Positions 8,287 to 16,754 of a DNA stretch of 64,000 nucleotides are shown in pieces (positions within the stretch are counted from its first letter, which is position 1; each line of letters starts with the position of its first letter). Source of the DNA: CAVRAZ01 sp963719135. GTDB taxonomy: Bacteria; Pseudomonadota; Gammaproteobacteria; DSM-19610. The DNA is taken from assembly GCA_963719135.1 (NCBI GenBank), contig CAVRAZ010000001.1, positions 124,001 to 188,000 on the forward strand. Reading direction: 5' to 3'. Under the pieces are notes generated by a model that worked only from the letters and a program-made list of their open reading frames with translations, searched no databases and was not told the DNA's origin. The translations under genes were made by a program, and so were the position numbers.

Positions 8287-8961
8287 ATGGAAATCCTGAA
8301 TCGTTCCGAACTGCCGCTGAGCCGCTCAGGCGGCGCGCGCGAGTACCGTCTGGTCACCGGTCCGAACGCGGCCGGGGAAGGCGATGGCGGCGGGTGGGTC
8401 AGCGTGGGCGGTCTGGTCTGTCTCAGCGACTGCCGCTGTGCTGCCGGCGGCGAGATCGGGACGCGGGAGCACCGCAATCTGGACCTGGTGACACTCGTGG
8501 TGGACGGGCGCCTCGAGCATCGCGGTTCGCTGAACGACGGCGCATTGCTGCAAACCGACGAGGTCATCGTGCAATGCGCGGGCGCGGCCGGTTTCGCGCA
8601 CAACGAAATCAACCCCGATGACCAACCCAATCGAGTCGTCCGGCTCGGGCTGGTGCCGGAGCGGCAGCGGACGGAGGCGGACTGGCGGCAACTGCCGTTG
8701 CAGAAGGGCCGCGTCACCCGGGTCTATGGCGGCGACGGCCAACGGCACGCGGCGCCGGCTGCTGCAACGGGCGTGGATATCGCATTCCTGGACGGCGGAC
8801 AGAGCCTGGACGTGGACACGCCGTTCATGGCGTACCTGGTGAGCGGCGCCGGATTCGCCAACGAGGATCACGTCACCGAGGGAACGCTGTTTCGCGACGA
8901 CCAGTTGACCTTCGATGCGACCGAGGACACCCGGCTGGTGATCGTCCATCGGCGCGTCTGA
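8287..8961 (+). CDS. Pirin family protein
   Basis: A 224-residue bicupin-like protein. The segment REHRNLDLVTLVVDGRLEHRG followed by GFAHNEINPDDQPNRVVRLGL matches the pirin N-terminal cupin, with the metal-ligand region REHR and later H/E positions. Pirins are iron-binding cytoplasmic proteins; some have quercetin dioxygenase activity and others act as redox-sensing regulators. The length is slightly shorter than typical pirins (about 230-290). GAGGAG lies upstream of the start. The C-terminal cupin half is divergent. It is convergent with the DUF4197 gene across repeat copy B. Confidence 0.75.
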   Translation: MEILNRSELPLSRSGGAREYRLVTGPNAAGEGDGGGWVSVGGLVCLSDCRCAAGGEIGTREHRNLDLVTLVVDGRLEHRGSLNDGALLQTDEVIVQCAGAAGFAHNEINPDDQPNRVVRLGLVPERQRTEADWRQLPLQKGRVTRVYGGDGQRHAAPAAATGVDIAFLDGGQSLDVDTPFMAYLVSGAGFANEDHVTEGTLFRDDQLTFDATEDTRLVIVHRRV

Positions 8962-9013
8962 CGCCGGCTCAGGATGTCGCGCGCCGTCCGCTTGTGCGGT
9001 TCCTGTGCCGGAA

Positions 9014-9194
9014 GCACGCGATCGCTTCGCCTGACGTGTAATCAAGTGTTTCGTTCGCAACCAACAGAACGGCGTTCGCGGCCCGGGTTGAGCGAAAGCG
9101 AAAGCCGAAATTCGTTACGCGTTTCTTTGTGTCCTTTGTGGCTGACAGGCGGTTGGGTCTCCCTTCGGGTCCTCGGCGTGCTTCGCGGTTAATC
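9014..9194. repeat. Inverted-repeat element, copy B (half-element)
   Basis: Only the interior and right arm remain. The interior (about 9014-9118, containing CTTCGCCTGACGTGTAATC and GGGTTGAGCGAAAGCGAAA) matches the interior of copy A at 3672-3775. The right arm (9121-9194, ending GCTTCGCGGTTAATC) is interrupted by about 38 foreign bases between TCCTTTGTG and TGCTTCGCGG. No left arm precedes it. It lies between the convergent pirin and DUF4197 genes, with its right end 23 bases from the DUF4197 stop. Confidence 0.7.
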
Positions 9195-9216
9195 TCAACC
9201 CGGCGCCGACGGCCGG

Positions 9217-9978
9217 TCAGGACGACCCGTTGGCGAACACTTTCTTCAGCAATTCGGTCGAGCGTTCCACCGGATTGGCGCGGATCTTCTTCTCTTCGTC
9301 CGCGATCATCAGGAACAGCCCGTCCATGGCCCGGTCGGTGACATACCCGTCCAGGTCCACCGCGTCCTGCCCCAGCAGGCTGGTCAAACCGCCGGCCTTG
9401 CTCATCATGGATTTGTAGGACGCAGTGACGCCGGCGGCATCGGTGGCCTGGGTGACGATCGGCCGCATGCGTTCGACCAGGGCATCGCTGGTGTGCGTGC
9501 GGAAGTACTGCGTTGCCGCATCGTCGGGTCCCTGGAGGATGCGTTTCGCATCGTCGACAGTCATTTGCTTGATCGCGCCGCCGAACAGATTGGCGACCTC
9601 GGGCACGGCCTTTTCGGCGGCGCTGTTCATGGAGTTCACGAAATCGTCGGCCAGCTTGTCCTGGCCCAACTCGCGCAGCGCCTTCTCGGCCCAGGCCAGT
9701 TGCTTGGGCATGGGGATGCGCACGCGCGCATTGTCGAGAAAGCCACCCGGCCGCCCGAGTTCGGTCACGGCGGTGTTCACGCCCTTTTCGAGCGCCTGCT
9801 TCAAGCCGTCGGCGATCTCGCCCTGCGTCAGCGCCTCGATGCCGGTGCCCTGGGTCTGGTCACCGCCGCCCAGGCCGCGCAACATATCCAGCAGGCCGCC
9901 CACACCGGCGGCGTGCGCGGCGCCGGCGCCTGCCGCGATGACCACCAGTCCGGCGACGAACGAATGAGAGAATTTCAT
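9217..9978 (-). CDS. DUF4197 family exported protein
   Basis: A 253-residue protein. MKFSHSFVAGLVVIAAGAGAAHAA is a clear Sec signal peptide, so I start at 9978 (AGGTG upstream) rather than at an in-frame ATG 69 bases further upstream. The mature part is helical and has the DUF4197 features ALTQGEIADGLKQALEKGV, ARVRIPMP near the middle, and YVTDRAMDGLFLMIADEEKKIRANP near the end. The family is widespread in proteobacteria and has no known biochemical role. It is probably periplasmic. Confidence 0.8.
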   Translation of the reverse strand: MKFSHSFVAGLVVIAAGAGAAHAAGVGGLLDMLRGLGGGDQTQGTGIEALTQGEIADGLKQALEKGVNTAVTELGRPGGFLDNARVRIPMPKQLAWAEKALRELGQDKLADDFVNSMNSAAEKAVPEVANLFGGAIKQMTVDDAKRILQGPDDAATQYFRTHTSDALVERMRPIVTQATDAAGVTASYKSMMSKAGGLTSLLGQDAVDLDGYVTDRAMDGLFLMIADEEKKIRANPVERSTELLKKVFANGSS

Positions 9979-10065
9979 GGACAGCACCTTTGTTTTGCGC
10001 GGCGTTTGTGGAGAGCGGAGTATAGCCGATTCGGCGTGTTGTGGCACTTTGGGGGCTGATTCGGA

Positions 10066-10088
10066 TTAACCGCGAAGGACGCGGTTAA
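10066..10088. repeat. Minimal inverted-repeat element, copy C
   Basis: TTAACCGCG and CGCGGTTAA, nine bases each, separated by AAGGA. This looks like the two tips of the larger elements joined with no interior. It sits two bases from the OsmC-gene stop codon. Confidence 0.6.
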
Positions 10089-10090
10089 TC

Positions 10091-10510
10091 TCAACCAAAC
10101 CGCACCTCGACCACCGTATCAGGCGCTTCCCTGATGTTCGTCGACACCGGACAGTGGCGCATGCGGTCGACGATGTACGCGATGTCGTCTTCGCTGGGGC
10201 TGCCCGATTGCAGCTTCGCCTCGAAGCGGACGTGCAGTTTGCGCAAGGCCCAGACGTCGTCGGCGACGGCTTCGATGGCGCCTTCCGCCGATGCCAGCGC
10301 CAGACCGCGTTCCGCCGCGTTGACGCGCAGGTACAGGTGCTGGCAGTTGAGCAGGGCGTAGACGAAGGTCTCGAAACCGGGCGTGCCGAAGCCAAGCTCG
10401 AACGGTCGCCATTCACCCTTTGCGTACTGTTCGACGACAAGTTCGGCGACAGCGTTGCCGGGCTGCCGGTAGCGGCAATGCAGTCGCTGCTGAAACACGT
10501 GCTTGATCAT
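10091..10510 (-). CDS. OsmC family protein
   Basis: A 139-residue protein. The OsmC fold is indicated by ALLNCQHLYLRVNAAERG (first Cys region) and by RHCPVSTNI near the end, the second conserved Cys motif (HCPVSxNI). OsmC/Ohr proteins use two Cys residues to reduce peroxides, but many OsmC-like proteins have unknown substrates. The ATG at 10510 is chosen because GAGGAG lies five bases upstream; an in-frame upstream ATG lacks this. An Fnr/Dnr-like site with an extended -10 precedes it (10625-10667), so it may belong to the nitrosative-stress/denitrification regulon. Confidence 0.8.
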   Translation of the reverse strand: MIKHVFQQRLHCRYRQPGNAVAELVVEQYAKGEWRPFELGFGTPGFETFVYALLNCQHLYLRVNAAERGLALASAEGAIEAVADDVWALRKLHVRFEAKLQSGSPSEDDIAYIVDRMRHCPVSTNIREAPDTVVEVRFG

Positions 10511-10624
10511 ACCGCTCCTCGTGACAATGGCAGGACAAAGGCCGGACATCATTGCAGGAGCGTGCCTGTCCGCGAAAGGCCGGCCCTCGGCGGCTCGTCC
10601 CGGTGTCGCCCGATCCTGTCCTGC

Positions 10625-10667
10625 TCAATAGCACAGATACCGGGCAAGACCCATTGAGCTGAATCAA
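10625..10667 (-). promoter_or_regulatory. Fnr/Dnr-like promoter of the OsmC gene
   Basis: The site TTGATTCAGCTCAA on the minus strand (10654-10667) matches TTGAT-N4-ATCAA with one mismatch. An extended -10, TGC-TATTGA, lies at 10625-10633. The spacing puts the activator site at about -42, which is the class II geometry. The inferred start of transcription is near 10618. Confidence 0.55.
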
Positions 10668-10697
10668 ATCTCGCCGGATCGACACTGGCTGCGGCGC

Positions 10698-11486
10698 TCA
10701 CGCCGTCGCGTGTCGCTCCCACCAGCCCGGCAGATCCGCGATCGAGCCGAGTGTCGCGTCGGGGCGAATAGCGCCGGCGAGGTCCTCGGGCCGGAACTTG
10801 CCGGTCCGCACCAGCGCGCCGGCCAGGCCGGCCTGTTGCGCGCCGCCGATGTCGCCGTGGAGGTCGTCGCCGACCATCAGCACGGCGTCCGGGTTCAGGC
10901 CGATCAGGCCGGTCGCGGCGTGGAAAAACGCAGCGGAGGGTTTGCCCAGCACGACCGGCTCGACCCCGCTCGCGTATTCCAGCGCCTTCACGAACGGCCC
11001 CACATCCAGTTGCAGACCCGCGGCCGTGCGCCAGTAGCGCGTCATGCCCAACGCGATCAGGGCCGGCGGCGGCGTCTGCATCAACAGCCGGAATGCCTGA
11101 TTCAGCCGCGTGAAACTCCATTCGTCGGCGAGGTCGCCGAGCACGACCGCGCCGACCCGCTCCTGCTCGTCGCCGCTCCAGCCGGTCAGTCCATCGAATT
11201 CGCTCTGCGTGGCGCCGGGCAGGAACAGCGCGACCGGTTCCGTGGTGTGCGCCGCAAGCCAGTGCGCGGCGGCGACGGGCGGCGACAGAATCTGATCGGG
11301 GGATACACACATGCCCAGCGCGGCGAGCTTGTCGGTGATCGCGCTGCGGGGTTTGGAGGTCGTGTTGGTGATGAACAGGTGCGGTATACCGTGCACGGCC
11401 ACCCAGTCGAGCGTCTCCGCGGCGCCGGCGACCGCCGCGTCGTTCTGATAGAACACGCCGTCCAGATCGAAAAGCAGTCCTCGCAT
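10698..11486 (-). CDS. HAD superfamily IIA hydrolase (LHPP/NagD-like)
   Basis: A 262-residue phosphatase. HAD motif I is FDLDGVFY (the first Asp is the nucleophile), motif II is FITNTTSKPR, and motif IV is MVGDDLHGDIGGA. The C2-type cap (subclass IIA) lies between motifs II and III. This group includes NagD and the phospholysine phosphohistidine pyrophosphate phosphatase LHPP; the substrate cannot be told from sequence. The start MRGLLFDLDG at 11486 places motif I at the usual N-terminal position. Confidence 0.85.
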   Translation of the reverse strand: MRGLLFDLDGVFYQNDAAVAGAAETLDWVAVHGIPHLFITNTTSKPRSAITDKLAALGMCVSPDQILSPPVAAAHWLAAHTTEPVALFLPGATQSEFDGLTGWSGDEQERVGAVVLGDLADEWSFTRLNQAFRLLMQTPPPALIALGMTRYWRTAAGLQLDVGPFVKALEYASGVEPVVLGKPSAAFFHAATGLIGLNPDAVLMVGDDLHGDIGGAQQAGLAGALVRTGKFRPEDLAGAIRPDATLGSIADLPGWWERHATA

Positions 11487-11615
11487 GGTTAAGATGCCGC
11501 CCGTATCGAAGACGCGAAACAGTTCCCGCACTTTAACACGCCCGGCCGGTGGGTTCATGCCGGCGCCGCGCGTTTCAGCGCCGCCGGACGCGCGCAATGA
11601 ACCGAAAAATACCCC

Positions 11616-11658
11616 TTGATGTAAATCAAGGCCACCGCGCATCCCGGCCTTCGATAAT
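11616..11658 (+). promoter_or_regulatory. nirS promoter with perfect Fnr/Dnr box
   Basis: TTGATGTAAATCAA at 11616-11629 is a perfect TTGAT-N4-ATCAA site. GATAAT at 11653-11658 is a good -10 (five of six matches to TATAAT). Centre-to-centre spacing puts the site near -42, the class II activation position. The likely activator is the Dnr-type regulator encoded at 27696-28415. The inferred transcript start is near 11665, giving a leader of about 35 bases. Confidence 0.85.
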
Positions 11659-11699
11659 GCACCAGGCCCCAGAATCGACCGTGCTATGGAGGACGACCC

Positions 11700-13433
11700 A
11701 TGAACACCCATCCCTTCCGCGCAGGACTGCTGAACATCGCGCTTGCCGCCACCCTGGCGGTGCCGGCGCTTGCCTATGCGCAGGACGCGAAACACCCGCC
11801 GGCCGGCGGCCCCGAATTGCGTTACCAGGGCGCACCCTCCGGCATCGACCCGAACAAGACCAGGGACATGATCGATTCCGAAGGACCGCCGATGACGCTC
11901 GCTGAATTCAACGAAGGAAAGAAAATCTTCTTCCAGCGCTGCGCGGGTTGTCACGGCGTGCTGCGCAAGGGCGCAACCGGCAAACCGCTGACCACCGACA
12001 TCACCCGCCAGCGCGGCGACGCCTACCTGAAAACCTTCATCACCTACGGCTCGCCGGCGGGCATGCCGAACTGGGGCACCTCGGGCGAACTGTCAGAGCG
12101 CGAAATCGACGTGATGGTCAGGTACCTCCAGCACGAGCCGCCGACGCCGCCGGAATGGGGCATGAAAGACATGAAGGAGAGCTGGCAGGTCGTCGTGCCC
12201 GTCGACAAGCGCCCCAGGAAGAAGATGAACCACTACGACATCGACAATGTGTTCTCAGTGACGCTGCGCGACGCCGGCCAGGTGGCGCTGATCGACGGCG
12301 ACACCAAGAAGATCATCAACGTGGTTGACACCGGCTACGCCGTGCACATCTCGCGCCCGTCGGCTTCGGGACGCTATCTGTACGTCATCGGCCGCGACGC
12401 CAAGATCAACCTGATCGACCTGTGGATGGAAAAACCGGACACGGTCGCCAAAATCAAGGTCGGGCTGGAAGCGCGTTCGGTGGAAACCTCCAAGTACAAG
12501 GGGTACGAGGACAAGTACGCCATCGCTGGCACCTACTGGCCGCCGCAGTACGTCATCATGAACGGCGATACGCTGGAGCCGCTGCAGATCGTCTCGACCC
12601 GCGGCATGACGGTGGACACGCAGGAATACCACCCGGAACCGCGCGTGGCCGCGATCGTCGCCTCGCACGAGCACCCGGAGTTCATCGTCAACGTCAAGGA
12701 GACCGGCAAGATCCTGCTGGTCAATTACACCGACGTGGATAACCTGTCGGTCACCACGATACCCGCCGCACGCTTCCTGCACGATGGCGGTTGGGACTCG
12801 ACCCACCGCTATTTCCTGACCGCGGCCAACAAGTCCGACAAGATCGCGGTGGTCGACTCGAAGAAGCGCGAGCTGGAAGCGCTGATCAACGTCACCGAGA
12901 TTCCGCACCCCGGCCGCGGCGCGAACTTCGTGGACCCGAAGTTCGGTCCGGTGTGGTGCACCAGCGCGTTGGGCAACGAGAACATCACCTGCATTGGCAC
13001 GGACCCTGCGAAACACAAGGACTCCGCCTGGAAAGTGACGCAGGTGCTCAAGGGTCAGGGCGGCGGTTCGCTGTTCATCAAGACCCATCCGCAATCGAAG
13101 AACCTGTGGGTCGACACGCCGCTCAACCCCGACGCCAAGATCAGCCAGTCGGTCGCGGTGTTCGACATCAATCACCTGGACAACGGGTACCAGGTGCTGC
13201 CGATCGCCGAATGGGCCGGACTGGGCGACGGTCCCAAACGCGTCGTACAGCCCGAGTACAACAAGGCCGGCGACGAGGTCTGGTTCTCGGTGTGGAGCGG
13301 CAAGGACCAGGAATCGGCGCTGGTGGTGGTCGACGACAAGACGCGCACGCTCAAGCAGGTCATCAAGGACAAGCGCCTGGTCACGCCGACCGGCAAGTTC
13401 AACGTCTACAACACGGTCCACGACATCTATTGA
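11700..13433 (+). CDS. nirS: Cytochrome cd1 nitrite reductase NirS
   Basis: A 577-residue periplasmic enzyme that reduces nitrite to nitric oxide, the defining step of denitrification. A Sec signal peptide ends near AYA-26. The cytochrome c domain carries C81-A-G-C84-H85 (haem c); the rest is the eight-bladed d1-haem propeller with HEHPEFIVNV and the family C-terminus GKFNVYNTVHDIY. Length matches known NirS proteins. It heads the nir operon; 63 bases separate it from nirE. Regulation by an Fnr/Dnr-type activator is indicated by the perfect box upstream. The identification is secure. Confidence 0.98.
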   Translation: MNTHPFRAGLLNIALAATLAVPALAYAQDAKHPPAGGPELRYQGAPSGIDPNKTRDMIDSEGPPMTLAEFNEGKKIFFQRCAGCHGVLRKGATGKPLTTDITRQRGDAYLKTFITYGSPAGMPNWGTSGELSEREIDVMVRYLQHEPPTPPEWGMKDMKESWQVVVPVDKRPRKKMNHYDIDNVFSVTLRDAGQVALIDGDTKKIINVVDTGYAVHISRPSASGRYLYVIGRDAKINLIDLWMEKPDTVAKIKVGLEARSVETSKYKGYEDKYAIAGTYWPPQYVIMNGDTLEPLQIVSTRGMTVDTQEYHPEPRVAAIVASHEHPEFIVNVKETGKILLVNYTDVDNLSVTTIPAARFLHDGGWDSTHRYFLTAANKSDKIAVVDSKKRELEALINVTEIPHPGRGANFVDPKFGPVWCTSALGNENITCIGTDPAKHKDSAWKVTQVLKGQGGGSLFIKTHPQSKNLWVDTPLNPDAKISQSVAVFDINHLDNGYQVLPIAEWAGLGDGPKRVVQPEYNKAGDEVWFSVWSGKDQESALVVVDDKTRTLKQVIKDKRLVTPTGKFNVYNTVHDIY

Positions 13434-13496
13434 TGACAACGACCGGAGCGGCACCGGCGCCGCTCCGGTCCTGACCGAATCCGTGGGAGTAGAGCG

Positions 13497-14276
13497 ATGG
13501 CGATCGACAGGAAAATCTATCTGGTGGGCGCGGGTCCGGGCGATCCGGAGCTGCTGACGGTCAAGGCGCTGCGTCTCCTGGAACAGGCCGACAGCGTGGT
13601 CTACGACCGCCTGGTCTCGCGCGAAATACTGCAGTTGATTCCCGCACCGGTGGGGCGCATCGATGTCGGCAAGATGACCGGGCGGCACAGGCTCGGCCAG
13701 ACGGAGATCAACGCCTTGCTGGTCGACCTGGGTCGGCGCGGCCAATCCGTGGTGCGGCTCAAGGGCGGCGATCCCTTTATTTTCGGGCGCGGCGGCGAGG
13801 AAGCGCGCGCACTGGCGCAGGCCGGTGTGCCGTTCGAGGTGGTACCGGGCATCACGGCCGCGCAGGCGTGTGCGGCCTACGCGGGCATTCCGCTGACGCA
13901 CCGCGGACTCTCGCGCGGCCTACGCTTCATCACCGGCCGCTGCAAGAATAACGAACCCCTCGTGATCGACCGCGGTGGTCTGGCCGATCCGCAACAGACG
14001 CTGGTTGTCTACATGGGACTGGCCACACTGCCGCGCATCGTGGACGAACTGGTGCGCGCCGGACGCGCGCGGTCGACACCGGCGGCGATCGTCGAGCAGG
14101 GCAGCACGCCGCGCCAGCGCACGCTGCTGACCACGCTTGCCGAACTGCCGGTGACCGCCGAACGTCACACAGTCCGCTCTCCGGCGCTGCTCATCATCGG
14201 CGCCGTCGTGACGCTGGCCGACGAACTGGACTGGTTCATGCCGGTCGCGCGCGAAGCCGCGCTGCGCTATGCGTAG
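13497..14276 (+). CDS. nirE: NirE, uroporphyrinogen-III C-methyltransferase for haem d1
   Basis: A 259-residue SAM-dependent methyltransferase (SUMT family) that converts uroporphyrinogen III to precorrin-2. Motifs seen: YLVGAGPGDPELLTVKAL at the N-terminus, VYDRLVS, VVRLKGGDPFIFGRGGEE and GITAAQACAAYAGIPLTHRG. In a nir operon this enzyme supplies haem d1 synthesis, hence nirE rather than cobA or cysG. GGGAGTAGAG precedes the ATG. It overlaps nirC by eight bases. Confidence 0.95.
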   Translation: MAIDRKIYLVGAGPGDPELLTVKALRLLEQADSVVYDRLVSREILQLIPAPVGRIDVGKMTGRHRLGQTEINALLVDLGRRGQSVVRLKGGDPFIFGRGGEEARALAQAGVPFEVVPGITAAQACAAYAGIPLTHRGLSRGLRFITGRCKNNEPLVIDRGGLADPQQTLVVYMGLATLPRIVDELVRAGRARSTPAAIVEQGSTPRQRTLLTTLAELPVTAERHTVRSPALLIIGAVVTLADELDWFMPVAREAALRYA

Positions 14277-14586
14277 CCTCGTGCTGTGTGCATGCGTTCT
14301 CTTGGCGGCGAACGCCGGCGCCGCGCCGCTGTCGGCCGCGCGCCAGACCGAACTGCGCGATCTGGTGCTCGAGGATTGCGGTTCGTGCCACGGTCTGCAC
14401 CTGACCGGCGGGTTGGGTCCGGCGTTGACGCGCGCAGCGCTGGCGGACCGTCCGCTGGCGCTGGTGGCGGCGACCATCCGCGACGGGCGCGCCGGCACAC
14501 CCATGCCGCCGTGGAAACCCTTGTTGAGCGACACTGAGATCGACTGGATCGCACATTTTCTGAAAGACGGAGGAGGTGCGCCGTGA
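14269..14586 (+). CDS. nirC: NirC-like c-type cytochrome
   Basis: A 105-residue exported mono-haem cytochrome. A signal peptide covers about residues 1-19 (MRSLVLCACVLLAANAGAA). The haem c site is C37-G-S-C40-H41 and the likely sixth ligand is Met in GTPMPPW. Its size and position in the nir operon match NirC (cytochrome c55x), proposed to donate electrons for nitrite reductase or for haem d1 maturation. It overlaps nirE by eight bases and nirF by four, indicating translational coupling. Confidence 0.85.
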   Translation: MRSLVLCACVLLAANAGAAPLSAARQTELRDLVLEDCGSCHGLHLTGGLGPALTRAALADRPLALVAATIRDGRAGTPMPPWKPLLSDTEIDWIAHFLKDGGGAP

Positions 14587-15758
14587 AGCGGTGGTTCACT
14601 GCCTTCGCCGCGTCTCTTGCCTGCCTACTGGCGTCTGTAGCGTTCGGCCAGGTGCGCGGCACGGGCGACCTGGGCATCGTCATCGAGCGCGCGGTCGGCA
14701 AGGTGCTGGTGATTGAACACAGCACCGGCAGCCGGCTGGCCGAGATCGAGGGCCTGGGCGACCTGTCGCACGCCTCGGCCGTGTTTTCGCGCGACCAGCG
14801 CTACGCCTATGTATTCGGCCGCGACGGCGGCCTGACCAAAGTCGATCTGCTCGAACAGCGTGTCGCCGGGCGCGTCATGCAGGCGGGCAACAGCATCGGC
14901 GGCGCCATCTCGCAGGACGGCCGGCTGGTTGCGGTCTCCAACTACGAACCGGGCGGCGTGCGCATCTTCGACGCGGCCACGCTGGAACAGGTCGCCGACA
15001 TCCCCGCGGAATACGCACCCGGAAAGCTGTCCAAGACCGTCGGGCTGGTCGACGCGCCCGGCAACCGCTTCGTCTTCAGCCTGTACGACGCCGGTCAGAT
15101 CTGGGTGGTCGACATGACCGAACCGAAGCGGCCGGTCGTGACGAAATTCGCCGACATCGGCCAATCGCCCTACGACGCGCTGATTACGCCTGACGGCCGG
15201 TATTACATCGCCGGTCTGTTCGGCGAGGACAGCCTTGCGCTGCTCGATCTCTGGCACCCCGAAGCGGGCGTGAAGAAGATTCTGCAAGGGTACGCTGCGC
15301 ACGAGAAGACACTGCCGGTGTACAAGATGCCGCACCTGGAAGGCTGGACCGTCGCCGGCCGCCACGCGTTCGTACCGGCGGTCGGCCAGCACAAGGTGCT
15401 GGTGGTGGACACCGAGACCTGGAAAGAGGAGGGCGCCATCGAGGTTGCCGGCCAGCCGGTCTTCGTCATGGCGCGTCCCGACGGCCGCCAGGTGTGGGTG
15501 AATTTCGCCGTTCCCGACAACGGCCGGGTGCAGGTCATCGACGTCGAGACGCGCGCCGTCGCGGCGACGCTGGCGCCGGGCAAGGGCGTCATGCACATGG
15601 AGTTCACGCCGCGCGGCGAGCGCGTGTGGGTGTCGGTGCGCGACGAGGACCGCGTGGATGTCTACGACACGCGGACACTGGAGAAGCTGTATTCGCTGCC
15701 GGCGGACAAACCCAGCGGCATCTTCTTCAGCGACCGCGCGAACAGGATCGGACTCTGA
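14583..15758 (+). CDS. nirF: NirF, haem d1 biosynthesis protein
   Basis: A 391-residue protein with a signal peptide (about residues 1-22, ending VAFGQ) followed by a beta-propeller related to the d1 domain of NirS, with repeated YVFGRDGG, VAVSNYEPGG and VWVNFAVPDN segments. NirF is required for a late step of haem d1 formation in the periplasm. No lipobox is evident here, unlike some NirF proteins that are lipoproteins. It starts within the end of nirC and is followed two bases later by the nirDL fusion. Confidence 0.95.
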   Translation: MKRWFTAFAASLACLLASVAFGQVRGTGDLGIVIERAVGKVLVIEHSTGSRLAEIEGLGDLSHASAVFSRDQRYAYVFGRDGGLTKVDLLEQRVAGRVMQAGNSIGGAISQDGRLVAVSNYEPGGVRIFDAATLEQVADIPAEYAPGKLSKTVGLVDAPGNRFVFSLYDAGQIWVVDMTEPKRPVVTKFADIGQSPYDALITPDGRYYIAGLFGEDSLALLDLWHPEAGVKKILQGYAAHEKTLPVYKMPHLEGWTVAGRHAFVPAVGQHKVLVVDTETWKEEGAIEVAGQPVFVMARPDGRQVWVNFAVPDNGRVQVIDVETRAVAATLAPGKGVMHMEFTPRGERVWVSVRDEDRVDVYDTRTLEKLYSLPADKPSGIFFSDRANRIGL

Positions 15759-15760
15759 CA

Positions 15761-16753
15761 ATGGACGTCCTCGAACAGCGGCTGCTCGACGATTTTCAGC
15801 GCAACTTTCCGCTCAACCCGGCGCCGTTCGACCAGATTGCGCGCGACCTCGATACCAGCAGGGAGCGGGTGCTGGCGTTGCTGCGCGCGCTCAAGCGCGA
15901 CGGCGCCGTCAGCCGCGTCGGGCCGGTGTTCCGGCCGAACAGTGTCGGGGCCAGCACGCTCGCGGCGATGGCGGTGCCGGCCGCCGCGCTGGAAGCGGTC
16001 GCCGCCGTCGTCAACCGCTTTCCCCAGGTCAATCACAACTACGAGCGCGAACACCGCTTTAACCTCTGGTTCGTCGTGACGGCGCGCGACCGTACAGCGC
16101 TGGAATACACCCTGCGCGAAATCGAAGCCGGGGCGGGATACGCAGTGCTGGTGCTGCCGCTGGTCCGCGACTATCACATCGATCTGGGTTTCCGCATGGG
16201 GCTCGACGCCGGCACACGTATCCTGCCGGAGTGCGCCGGCGACCTGTGCGAACCGGACGGTGCCGACGCGACAACAGCCCGCGCCGCCGAAGACCTGATC
16301 GAAGCCGTCCAGGACGGCATTCCGCTGGTGGCGCGGCCCTATCGCGAGATCGGCGCGCGGCTGGGCTGGTCCGAGCAGGCGGTGATCGACGGCCTGCGCG
16401 ATATGCTGGCGTGCGGCGTGATCAAGCGGCTCGGCGTCGTGGTGCGCCACCATGAATTGGGCTATCGCGCCAACGCCATGGTGGTGTGGAACGTGGCGGA
16501 CGCCGAGGTCGACCGGCTCGGCGCGCAGTTGGGCCGCCAGGACTGCGTGACGCTCTGTTACCAGCGCCCGCGGCGGCTGCCCGACTGGCCCTACAACCTG
16601 TTCTGCATGGTGCACGGCCGCGACCGGAGCGATGTGCTGGCCTGCATCGGCCGGATGGTCGAAGGACTGGACTTGCGCGCGGTGCCGCACGCCGTGCTGT
16701 TCAGCGGCCGGCGGTTTCGCCAGCGCGGCGCGCGCTACCGGCTGAGCGACTGA
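15761..16753 (+). CDS. nirDL: NirD-NirL fusion, sirohaem decarboxylase subunit
   Basis: A 330-residue protein made of two Lrp/AsnC-like halves. Residues 1-150 (LLDDFQRNFPLNPAPFDQIA, FPQVNHNYEREHRFNLWFV) correspond to NirD-type and residues 165-330 (IEAVQDGIPLVARPYREIG, PRRLPDWPYNLFCMVHG) to NirL-type chains. Sirohaem decarboxylase removes two acetate side chains to give didecarboxysirohaem in haem d1 synthesis. In Pseudomonas the two are separate genes, while fused forms occur in Paracoccus and others. The start at 15761 is two bases after nirF. The winged-helix parts are used structurally, not for DNA binding. Confidence 0.92.
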   Translation: MDVLEQRLLDDFQRNFPLNPAPFDQIARDLDTSRERVLALLRALKRDGAVSRVGPVFRPNSVGASTLAAMAVPAAALEAVAAVVNRFPQVNHNYEREHRFNLWFVVTARDRTALEYTLREIEAGAGYAVLVLPLVRDYHIDLGFRMGLDAGTRILPECAGDLCEPDGADATTARAAEDLIEAVQDGIPLVARPYREIGARLGWSEQAVIDGLRDMLACGVIKRLGVVVRHHELGYRANAMVVWNVADAEVDRLGAQLGRQDCVTLCYQRPRRLPDWPYNLFCMVHGRDRSDVLACIGRMVEGLDLRAVPHAVLFSGRRFRQRGARYRLSD

Positions 16754-16754
16754 G

